In this document: positions 1 to 5,913 of the stretch, piece by piece
Position numbering within the stretch: the first letter of the stretch is position 1
How the letters are laid out: each line of letters starts with the position of its first letter
Assembly (NCBI GenBank): GCA_013214275.1
Contig: JABSPP010000115.1
Coordinates: 1-5,951 of the forward strand
Origin: Flavobacteriaceae bacterium
Lineage (GTDB): Bacteria > Bacteroidota > Bacteroidia > Flavobacteriales > Flavobacteriaceae
Direction: 5' to 3'
DNA length: 5,951 bases
Translations under genes and position numbers: made by a program
Notes under the pieces: generated by a model
Told to the model about the DNA's origin: nothing
Database searches by the model: none
The model's input: only the letters and a program-made list of their open reading frames with translations

Positions 1-2
1 CT

Positions 3-329
3 GAAGCAGCGCTCACCAGGATAAAGCAGCTCATCAATTCTACTAAGCATTCAAAATCAAAGGATAAACTTAAAAAGTTTAGCACTTATATCGAAAATAA
101 CTTAAATCGAATTGTTGATTATCGAGCAAGGAAAGTGAAGGGGTTGGTATTTACCAGCCACTTAGCCGAGTCGACAGTAGAAAGTTTAATAAATCAACGA
201 TGTAAAGGACAGCAACATATGCGTTGGTCAAGAGAAGGCTTGGATCCTATTTTACAACTAAGAGCGAAAATACATACAAATGATTGGAATGATAAATGGA
301 AGACCGTTGTACTAAATAGTGTACAATAA
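3..329 (+). CDS. C-terminal part of a DDE-type transposase (gene enters from outside the window)
   Basis: An open frame runs from the window edge to a TAA at 327-329, giving 108 residues with no start codon required, so the gene begins upstream of the window. The most telling segment is HLAESTVESLINQRCKGQQH followed by MRWSREG and LQLRA. An acidic residue in a helix, then a basic stretch, then a W-S-R-x-G turn and a short helix is how several DDE transposases end, including ISKra4-like and ISLre2/UPF0236-like groups. I recognise the general type but cannot assign the family with certainty. The gene points towards the defence operon, which is on the other strand, so the two converge. It is an internal Met at 135 that makes a short ORF here; the continuous coding sense upstream of it argues that this Met is not the start. 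Whether the element is intact outside the window cannot be seen. Confidence 0.62.
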   Translation, partial: EAALTRIKQLINSTKHSKSKDKLKKFSTYIENNLNRIVDYRARKVKGLVFTSHLAESTVESLINQRCKGQQHMRWSREGLDPILQLRAKIHTNDWNDKWKTVVLNSVQ

Positions 330-494
330 AACTATTTCTGTGACGCTTCCTGGGATGATGGTTCTGAGCTATCAATTAGAGTCATGATCGGAGATTTCGA
401 TTTATGTGCGTCAGGCTTCTATTATCCTGAAAAAGATCTCCTACAAACTAGTGATCCAACTGGCAAGCGAGCATTGGCTGAGAAATTTTTGTAG
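330..494 (+). pseudogene. Possible 3' remnant of an unknown gene, directly after the transposase stop
   Basis: After the transposase stop the same frame stays open for 54 codons to a TAG at 492-494. It reads like protein, with pieces such as SWDDGSELSIRVMIGDFDL and YYPEKDLLQTSDPTGKRALA. I do not recognise the family. The only internal Met (384) would give a 36-residue peptide with a poor ribosome binding site. The likeliest reading is the tail of a gene cut by the neighbouring transposable element, but chance openness of 165 bases is quite possible. No function is proposed. Confidence 0.25.
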
Positions 495-532
495 AAGTGC
501 CGAGCATTGCTATTCGTTTAGGTTCGGTATCT

Positions 533-675
533 GTAAATAGGTTTTGTCTTTTATTCGCTTTAGAAGACATTATATTTTTTCAACTAAGAGCACTTTAAAG
601 TCATGCCAATGCGACTTCGTGACTGGCTGCAATGGTGGCTTTTACGACTGTCAGACTTGATAAAAACCTATTTAC
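533..675. repeat. 13-bp perfect inverted repeat with a 117-bp interior
   Basis: GTAAATAGGTTTT at 533-545 is matched exactly by its reverse complement AAAACCTATTTAC at 663-675. The identity stops at both borders, and no flanking direct repeat is visible (ggtatct on the left, caaaagt on the right). It could be a small MITE-like relic, the ends of a deleted insertion sequence, or an RNA stem with a large loop. Thirteen exact base pairs this close together is more than expected by chance, but a single copy does not settle the nature of the repeat. Confidence 0.4.
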
Positions 676-696
676 CAAAAGTGTCAATTCAGGTTT
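662..696 (-). terminator. Weak candidate terminator of the gajAB-like operon
   Basis: Read on the minus strand, AAACCT (696-691) can pair with AGGTTT (669-664), and the second arm runs straight into extra T residues (663-662). It sits about 40 bases after the helicase stop codon. The stem has only six pairs, is poor in G+C and has a 21-base loop, so this is a weak candidate. A stem using the larger 13-bp inverted repeat further downstream is an alternative. Confidence 0.2.
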
Positions 697-737
697 GAGC
701 TAATGCATGTAAACTATGTTAACTAATTATTATTCTA

Positions 738-2780
738 CTAAAGATCAATGTAGTGGCCATTTTTTGATATCTCACGAACCTTCCATCCATTTTTTTTCAA
801 GAGAACTAGAGCGTCATTATCAACAGATGATCTCTTCATCGCCAAGCATAATAGGTGAGTTGGTCGCGTCATTGCTACATAATGAGATTTAAGTCGATTT
901 TTCTGACGTTCGCCATTCTTCTTATTCCATCCTTTCGTATCCCCATATATCCATGGCAATAATTTTTCAAGATTATGATCATTCCAAAATGTTTCGAATA
1001 CTAGTGTCGCAGTGTGGGTATGCCCTTTTACAGAATGGATAGATCCCACTTTAATTGATATCTCCCTACCATTTTTTTCATGGGAAAAAGTATTGCTTTT
1101 GGGTTTAGTGATTTTGCCATCTTCAGACAGAAAATATGAATTATCATCCCACCTAAGAAATTCATCTGCTTCAAGCTTCAACTCCTCTGTCCCCGCGATT
1201 TTTTGAGCAAGCTTCTTGATATGTTCACACCACTTATTCTCCCACTCATCCTTACTTGGAAAATAGCACTCTACTGATAACTTTTTAATCAACCTTAAAT
1301 ATGTTTCTCTAGATTTCAGATCTGTCTCCTGCATCAACAAATCGAGAATATACCGATATTTATGTCTACGTCTTTCAATAACTTTCTGTTCTGTATTGAA
1401 CGACGATAGCCGAAGAAGAGCTTCCGCTATTTTTTCAACCATTGGGTACGTTTCACCTTGATGTTCAGAAAGTGACTTACCCAAAGATATATATTGAAGG
1501 AAGGTACTAGGTTTCGGGTCAGACTTATTCAGCTCATGGTCGTATGCGGCCATGTAGTGCTTAACATGATGTGGAAACTTACTAGCTTCCTCTTTTTTTG
1601 GAGGTTTGTGTATGTTCCCAAGCGCATTAGCTTTAAACCAATCGGCATTAACTTCCTTTTCTGAAAAAACATCGAGAATCAAGTCACCGTACGCTCCAAG
1701 CACGTTTTTAGCATTATCCTCATCAAATAAAAAAATAGTATTCTGATCATCCAATTTAGAGTTTAGTGAAAATTTGGGACCAGTTCCTTTTAGTCCGTAT
1801 GGGTTCAGACCTAAGGGGTCAACTAGGGAGGCGATACCTGGACCAAAACGGTGGCTATTTGGTAACTCAATTGGGTTAGGGTCTGGAAAAGCATCCTTTA
1901 AGGATTCTTTCGCGCCTTGGAAATCATAAATTGCCTGATTAGCATCACCATAACGCTGTCGAACAACAGAGCTTTCACCTGTCATAAATATTCTACTCAA
2001 TATTTCCGTTTGTTCCTGACTATTATCTTGCGCTTCATCGACAAGTAAAATAGGAAATCGATCTCGAAGCGTGGAAATAACTAATGGTGATTGATCCATT
2101 AACTCTGTAGCCCAAAGAAACATTTCGTTATGACAGAAGTAACCATCATTAGTAGAGCGTCTACAAGCATCAACTAATTCAAGATAAGTAGGTGTATTTT
2201 GCCCAAGCTCTGAGCCCTTAGACCAGCGAACTTTACCAACGCCAAAGTTAGCATCTTGGATAGATAGAATAGATGAATTGTGTTTCGCCTGATCAAGAGC
2301 ATTCCTGGTCTTTACAGGCAACAAAAACAAGCGCTTTTTTCTGCATATATCTGTATCAATGACATTTACGTCATACCCTTTCGATCTCAAAAATGGCAGC
2401 GACAAAAATTCATTAACAAACCCATGAATTGTGCCAATGTAATGAGGATAGCCCAGCAACTTCTGTCCTTCACTCGTATTTCCTAGGTGCTTTTCAATCT
2501 CATGACGAGCAGCGTTTGTATGTGATAGAACACAGATTCCGCGAGTAGAGGAAGACCACTTTTTGGCTAAAATAGCCAGCTTAGCAACCAGCAGTGTTGT
2601 TTTTCCACTTCCTGGGCAAGCAGCCACATCAATACTATCCATTCGTTTTAAAGCATCTTGTCGTGGATCATTGCCATCGGGGCCATAAAATGCATCAGAG
2701 GGCAGTCCTAGCAATTGAGATGCATGACGAATGTCATCATCCGTTATCACTGGCATTTGAAATGAGTTATTACCTATCAT
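738..2780 (-). CDS. gajB: UvrD/PcrA-like superfamily 1A helicase, Gabija GajB-like
   Basis: The 680-residue product is an ATP-dependent DNA helicase or DNA-stimulated ATPase that should partner the OLD nuclease encoded just upstream. The SF1A motifs are present in order: Walker A ACPGSGKTT (54-62), motif Ia VLSHTNAARHEI (84-95), Ib GTIHGF (116-121), Walker B LLVDEAQD (245-252), motif III YGDANQAIYDFQGA (277-290, with the Q and Y used in ATP and DNA contacts), motif IV NSHRFG (308-313), motif V IHSVKGHTHTATLVFET (581-597) and motif VI YVAMTRP (634-640). All key residues are intact. The start is an ATG overlapping the upstream stop as ATGA; no strong ribosome binding site precedes it, so translational coupling is likely. 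The prototype GajB is about 494 residues; the extra length lies mainly between motifs IV and V, a charged helical stretch (about 321-578) where UvrD carries its 2B domain. In Gabija, GajB is thought to sense DNA ends and drive nucleotide hydrolysis that licenses GajA. A solitary repair helicase is less likely given the neighbour. Confidence 0.88.
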   Translation of the reverse strand: MIGNNSFQMPVITDDDIRHASQLLGLPSDAFYGPDGNDPRQDALKRMDSIDVAACPGSGKTTLLVAKLAILAKKWSSSTRGICVLSHTNAARHEIEKHLGNTSEGQKLLGYPHYIGTIHGFVNEFLSLPFLRSKGYDVNVIDTDICRKKRLFLLPVKTRNALDQAKHNSSILSIQDANFGVGKVRWSKGSELGQNTPTYLELVDACRRSTNDGYFCHNEMFLWATELMDQSPLVISTLRDRFPILLVDEAQDNSQEQTEILSRIFMTGESSVVRQRYGDANQAIYDFQGAKESLKDAFPDPNPIELPNSHRFGPGIASLVDPLGLNPYGLKGTGPKFSLNSKLDDQNTIFLFDEDNAKNVLGAYGDLILDVFSEKEVNADWFKANALGNIHKPPKKEEASKFPHHVKHYMAAYDHELNKSDPKPSTFLQYISLGKSLSEHQGETYPMVEKIAEALLRLSSFNTEQKVIERRRHKYRYILDLLMQETDLKSRETYLRLIKKLSVECYFPSKDEWENKWCEHIKKLAQKIAGTEELKLEADEFLRWDDNSYFLSEDGKITKPKSNTFSHEKNGREISIKVGSIHSVKGHTHTATLVFETFWNDHNLEKLLPWIYGDTKGWNKKNGERQKNRLKSHYVAMTRPTHLLCLAMKRSSVDNDALVLLKKNGWKVREISKNGHYIDL

Positions 2781-4798
2781 TTCACATAAACCTCGACACT
2801 TTCTGGTTTAGCCGTACGTGTTACATAATTTATAGCATCCACCAAATAAGGCGGAAGTTTTTTCTGCCAATCGATACAATGTGGTTTACTTTCCAAAATA
2901 TCTGCTAAATATTGTGCAGCCATTGGTTTAGAAGCTTTTGTGCCAAGGGTAAACATTGCATAAACATGTGATGCTAAATGTTCTTTGTATTGTTCAGAAT
3001 CTTTTATCTCAGAGATGCTCCTAGCAGCAATATTATCTTTTATTTCTTGTAATGTTTCTTCGGCCAAACCTTTTTCTTTCAACAATTCATCATCGGTAAA
3101 ATCGTCTCCATTTTTAGCGTAATAAGCATCTTTCTTTGCTAAACGTGCAGCAATATACACTTCATCTGCAAGGCCAAAGTAAGCCAAGTCATATTCCATT
3201 GTCCATTCATCAGAAATATAGGTATTTACACATTGGCCGGAAGCCTTTCTCTTAATATTCGAACGGTGTTCGTTAAGTCCATCACCAGTAAAGTCACGTT
3301 TGGCACGCCACTGCCTACGACAGTTCTCAGTTAGGGCTGGGTATTCTTGGGGAGGTTTAATCTTACCTATAATCTCTGGCGCGCAATCAGGCATAACGTC
3401 CATATCTGTTACGCAAGCAACAGGGATATTTAACTGTTCGTCCTCGTCAACACGTTGAAATATTTTGGCATAGCGGCGTAGCCCTACGCCGCCTACATTA
3501 ACAATAGAGACACCATGAGATGTAAAATCATGACCAATCAACTTCGCTATAGTGGGTAAAAGGACATTCTCAGCATCACCTTCGACGATCATGACACCAC
3601 GGGCAAAAAAGAGATTGGCTTTGGTCACGTCCAAAAAGCGGGCGAGAAACCTATAATCAGAAATAGCTAATTTCGTTTTACCTTTTTCTAAAGAAAATGC
3701 ACCGCCCCCTTGCAACATTACTATATTATCTAATTTGATAGTTGATGCGAGATTTGGGCTATGGGTTGTAATAATGATTTGAACACCTAGTTTAATAGCT
3801 TGAGTCTGCAAATAAGACATTACGTTCAATTGACGCTGTGTATGAAGATGAGCTTCAGGTTCTTCTATTAATAATAATTTACAGCCTACATCATCTTGAG
3901 CCATCAAAAGCAATTCACATGCAATAAAGAGTAAGTTATTTGAACCAAGTCCTAACTTTCCAAAATATTCATTAGCATCAACATCAGAAAGACTTAGGTC
4001 GAGCTTTTCGAGTAACTGCCGTAATCGTCGGTTATTAGAATCTTTCGAGCTATTCACCTTGATACTACTTTTTAACTCATCTCCATGTAAGGATAGGTGG
4101 GTAAGATGCGAGTCAATTTTATTTCTTGTATCACTTATACTTTGCTGCTTTTCTAAAAGATCATTAGCAAAATCACCAATACCAAGTACCCCTAGCAATT
4201 CTGGTTCTATTTTACTGCCGGGAATATACTCAACACCAGATGATTCAATTTCTTTTGCTTGAAGTAAAACTTGAGAAAGGCGTGAACCGCGCCCCGATGA
4301 AAGTGCTAACTCAGCATCACGTAGAGGTCGTAGATATGTAGTCTTGAGCCTTTCGCGCAGCTCCTGAACAAATACAGGACCATTTCCTTTTTTGCCAGAC
4401 CGCATCTCAATACGACGAAAGGGCTTCCCCTTAAGTACTGTTCCTGTGTCCACGGCTGTCCAATTTACATATAGGATTGGTGGTTTATCCTCTCCAGAAA
4501 CGTCATAGGTAAGATATTCAACATACGCCCTTAGCTCCTTTTCGCTCAGCGTTTCGAATTTGCATACAATACGAATTTCTCGGTTAGATTCTCCTTTATG
4601 GAAATCTGACTCTTCCAGTCTGTACCAATCTTGATCTGTTGTACCTAGTGCAAAACGAATGGCATCAATGATAGAGCTTTTTCCCGCATCATTTTCTCCA
4701 ACAATGGCTGTAACCCCTGTTTTTAAGGATATATTTAGAGCTTTATCGCCCTCACCATATATACGGAAATTCTCTATTTGTAACTCTGTCAGAATCAT
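2777..4798 (-). CDS. gajA: OLD-family ATPase/TOPRIM endonuclease, Gabija GajA-like
   Basis: The product is a predicted ATP-regulated DNA nuclease of the OLD family, 673 residues from the ATG at 4798. The N-terminal half is an ABC-type ATPase: MILTELQIENFR opening, Walker A GENDAGKSS (34-42), signature-like LGLGSNNL (282-289), Walker B LLLIEEPEAHLH (308-319, catalytic Glu 312/313) and an H-loop TTHSPN with His346. The C-terminal half is a TOPRIM nuclease: VEGDAENVLLP with Glu406 and Glu410, VTDMD with Asp465 and Asp467, an acidic WTMEYDLA (532-539, Glu535) and a late Lys-containing TKASKPMAAQYLA (620-632), as in class 2 OLD proteins. A TTG 33 bases upstream (4831) is also in frame, but the ATG matches the usual start of these proteins; a weak AGAGA lies 10 bases before it. 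It is the first gene of the operon and overlaps the helicase by 4 bases. GajA prototypes are about 578 residues, so this one is long. In Gabija, GajA nicks or cleaves DNA and is held inactive by cellular nucleotides. A single OLD overcoming-lysogenization nuclease is the alternative, disfavoured by the helicase partner. Confidence 0.88.
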   Translation of the reverse strand: MILTELQIENFRIYGEGDKALNISLKTGVTAIVGENDAGKSSIIDAIRFALGTTDQDWYRLEESDFHKGESNREIRIVCKFETLSEKELRAYVEYLTYDVSGEDKPPILYVNWTAVDTGTVLKGKPFRRIEMRSGKKGNGPVFVQELRERLKTTYLRPLRDAELALSSGRGSRLSQVLLQAKEIESSGVEYIPGSKIEPELLGVLGIGDFANDLLEKQQSISDTRNKIDSHLTHLSLHGDELKSSIKVNSSKDSNNRRLRQLLEKLDLSLSDVDANEYFGKLGLGSNNLLFIACELLLMAQDDVGCKLLLIEEPEAHLHTQRQLNVMSYLQTQAIKLGVQIIITTHSPNLASTIKLDNIVMLQGGGAFSLEKGKTKLAISDYRFLARFLDVTKANLFFARGVMIVEGDAENVLLPTIAKLIGHDFTSHGVSIVNVGGVGLRRYAKIFQRVDEDEQLNIPVACVTDMDVMPDCAPEIIGKIKPPQEYPALTENCRRQWRAKRDFTGDGLNEHRSNIKRKASGQCVNTYISDEWTMEYDLAYFGLADEVYIAARLAKKDAYYAKNGDDFTDDELLKEKGLAEETLQEIKDNIAARSISEIKDSEQYKEHLASHVYAMFTLGTKASKPMAAQYLADILESKPHCIDWQKKLPPYLVDAINYVTRTAKPESVEVYVK

Positions 4799-4830
4799 AA
4801 ATTGATTTTCTCTGATTACATTTATATACA

Positions 4831-4859
4831 ATTATCAATAGGTAATAGCACTATCTAAA
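4831..4859 (-). promoter_or_regulatory. Sigma70-like promoter of the gajA-gajB operon
   Basis: On the minus strand a -35 box TTTAGA (4859-4854, four of six consensus bases) is followed after exactly 17 bases by a -10 box GATAAT (4836-4831, five of six). Transcription would begin near 4824, leaving a leader of about 25 bases before the ATG at 4798. That transcript would lack the in-frame TTG at 4831, which supports the ATG as start. No clear operator palindrome overlaps the boxes. Confidence 0.5.
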
Positions 4860-5523
4860 GCACCCTATAAATAAATGAATAAAAATCTGCTTCCGGCGAA
4901 AGCAGGGATTGGGTTCAACACATAAACAATTAAGCATTTCTCTCGTCAAAGCATGAGATATAAAAACCCTGTAGGACTGAAACGCTAGGCTCGGTCTTAT
5001 TTTTATAAGTTAATTCAGTGGAAGGAAGTTTTTGAGTGCAGGTATCATTTTTATTAACTTCCGTACCATAATTTTCTTAAGCTCCACCATTCAGTCTACA
5101 TACTTATTTAATATTTTCAAGATAATACAAAGCCTTAACTAGCAAAACATTTCAGTACACAAGAACTCTTCACAATAGCTAAGGCTGAAGAAAACGTTAG
5201 AGGTTTAAAGAATTCAATTGAAAGCTAAAGTATTTGAATTTTTGGGGATCCTGATCATTTTACTTTCAGTGTTCATCCAAGTTTTGCTTTTAAATCTCAA
5301 TCAAGGAATCACTGATGGAACACAAAACTACAAAGTTGAGAAAAAATAAGTTGTGATATATCTATAGTACGGACTAATAATCAATCATTTTTCCCTGATG
5401 AATTGGTAACAAGCTTTGGGAATAACTCAATATCATTTAATAAAAGGATGAATCAAATATTGCAATAACTTGCTCTCTAAACAGACCTAAAATTTCAAAT
5501 GATTGAATAAAAATATCATCTTG
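4860..5523. other. Gene-free, AT-rich stretch between operon and the Tn3-like element
   Basis: About 660 bases without a convincing gene on either strand; stops are frequent in all frames that I read. The only protein-like segment is 5139-5225, 29 codons reading roughly LAKHFSTQELFTIAKAEE and onward, with no Met and a stop on both sides. It may be a relic of a decayed gene. The stretch also holds the stem-loop at 4887-4905 and a 10-bp inverted repeat (5381-5390 with 5497-5506), neither clearly functional. It looks like eroded DNA between mobile insertions. Confidence 0.5.
4887..4905. repeat. Short stem-loop upstream of the operon promoter
   Basis: CTGCTT (4887-4892) pairs with AAGCAG (4900-4905) around the 7-base loop CCGGCGA. 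It is markedly more GC-rich than its surroundings and sits about 30 bases upstream of the -35 box. It resembles the small palindromic units scattered through many gammaproteobacterial genomes, but could also be a protein binding site or part of a terminator for a gene upstream; no T-run follows on plus. Confidence 0.4.
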
Positions 5524-5569
5524 GGGGTCTGCGGAAGAACCCCCAATTATGACTAAACTGAGTTTACAT
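5524..5569 (+). repeat. Left terminal inverted repeat of the Tn3-like element
   Basis: The outer end is GGGGTCTG (5524-5531), preceded by a further G at 5523, so the exact border is uncertain by one base. From 5532 to 5552 it is a perfect inverted match to 5931-5951; from 5553 to 5569 it matches 5930-5914 at 13 of 17 positions, including CTGAGTT. The tip also folds on itself: TTGGGGGT (5521-5528) pairs with ACCCCCAA (5539-5546). Confidence 0.65.
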
Positions 5570-5594
5570 ATCAGGCAGAACCTCTGTTTTTCGG

Positions 5595-5656
5595 CTGGTT
5601 AACTGAATATCAAAACCAGTAGGGTTACCCGTTGTAACGAAAAACAAGTGTTTTTC
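5595..5656. repeat. Three consecutive short palindromes inside the Tn3-like element
   Basis: CTGGTT (5595-5600) pairs with AACCAG (5614-5619), GTTAC (5624-5628) with GTAAC (5634-5638), and GAAAAAC (5639-5645) with GTTTTTC (5650-5656, four-base loop). All are exact and nearly contiguous. They could be resolvase or accessory-protein sites, a transcript fold, or remnants of the ancestral transposon's regulatory region. Confidence 0.35.
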
Positions 5657-5755
5657 ATGATATTTACTTCTACACGATATTGGCTACTGATAATGCTGCA
5701 CAGACTCACGAAAAAGCCATATTATTCTATGTGTAAAAATAAGCCTATGAATACG

Positions 5756-5780
5756 GTTTATCGTAAACTCTGACTCGATA
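5756..5780. other. Possible resolvase binding site (res-like) upstream of the resolvase remnant
   Basis: Just before the remnant start lie two nested inverted repeats: GTTTA-TCG-TAAAC (5756-5768) and TATCG (5759-5763) with CGATA (5776-5780) separated by 12 bases. Tn3-family res sites sit directly upstream of tnpR and consist of imperfect inverted repeats bound by resolvase dimers, and miniature Tn3 derivatives often keep them. Position and symmetry fit; the sequence does not by itself identify a crossover site. Confidence 0.25.
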
Positions 5781-5789
5781 GGATTAAAT

Positions 5790-5864
5790 ATGTCACTGAC
5801 TGGTTATGCACGTGTGTCAGTAAAACTCACAATTTTTGACATTAAAAAGGTGAAACCTTTGTAA
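5790..5864 (+). pseudogene. N-terminal remnant of a serine resolvase (tnpR-like)
   Basis: An ATG at 5790, preceded by AGGA with a six-base spacing, opens a 24-codon frame beginning MSLTGYARVSV. GYARVS is the start of Tn3-type resolvases and DNA invertases, and its serine is the catalytic nucleophile. After the tenth codon the frame (KLTIFDIKKVKPL, then TAA) no longer resembles a resolvase, so the gene appears cut at about 5820 and joined to other DNA. The product cannot be active: the rest of the catalytic domain and the helix-turn-helix are absent. It supports origin of the element from a tnpR-bearing transposon. With only about ten matching residues, chance remains possible but unlikely inside Tn3-like ends. 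Confidence 0.55.
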
Positions 5865-5904
5865 GTGCCGTAATCACTTGTAAAATCAAGTGTTAGCGAC
5901 TAAC
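5846..5904. repeat. Second cluster of short palindromes, after the resolvase remnant
   Basis: AAAGGT-GAA-ACCTTT (5846-5860), CACTTG-N6-CAAGTG (5875-5892) and GTTAG-CGA-CTAAC (5892-5904) follow one another within 59 bases; AAGTG at 5863-5867 can also pair with CACTT at 5875-5879. No T-run follows, so none looks like a classical terminator. Function unknown. Confidence 0.3.
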
Positions 5905-5913
5905 TCTTCATGA

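Larger units (their letters stand above)
495..737. other. Intergenic stretch between left-end remnants and the helicase gene
   Basis: No convincing gene is seen here. The stretch holds a 13-bp inverted repeat (533-545 with 663-675), a 31-codon frame at 603-698 that I reject as a gene, and a weak terminator-like stem for the minus-strand operon near 662-696. It lies between two convergent units (the transposase on plus, the operon on minus), so transcription from both sides should end in it or in 330-494. Confidence 0.5.

Noticed and set aside
603..698. 31-codon frame on plus starting MPMRLRDWLQWWLL
   Set aside because: It has no convincing ribosome binding site, overlaps the inverted repeat, runs antisense to the operon's likely 3' end, and matches nothing I recognise.
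1012..1206. Plus-strand open frame of 64 codons inside the helicase gene
   Set aside because: It lies opposite a helicase coding region with intact conserved motifs, so it is a shadow frame; the same holds for frames at 2280-2486, 2594-2908 and 4059-4262.
4799..4831. TTG at 4831 as the nuclease start
   Set aside because: The promoter -10 box covers it and the extra 11 residues are not typical of the family; the ATG at 4798 is preferred.
5314..5355. Small frame starting MEHKTTKLRKN with an upstream AAGGA
   Set aside because: It has only 13 codons and no context supporting translation.
5381..5506. 10-bp inverted repeat TCAATCATTT / AAATGATTGA
   Set aside because: In AT-rich DNA of this length a single ten-base match over about 100 bases can arise by chance, and no other element feature accompanies it.
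5521..5546. G/C hairpin as a Rho-independent terminator
   Set aside because: No T-run follows on either strand, and the hairpin is explained by the terminal inverted repeat of the Tn3-like element.
5875..5904. CAAGTGTTAGCGACTAAC region as an integron attC site
   Set aside because: The core does not fit the GTTRRRY / RYYYAAC pair and there is no cassette structure or integrase around it.
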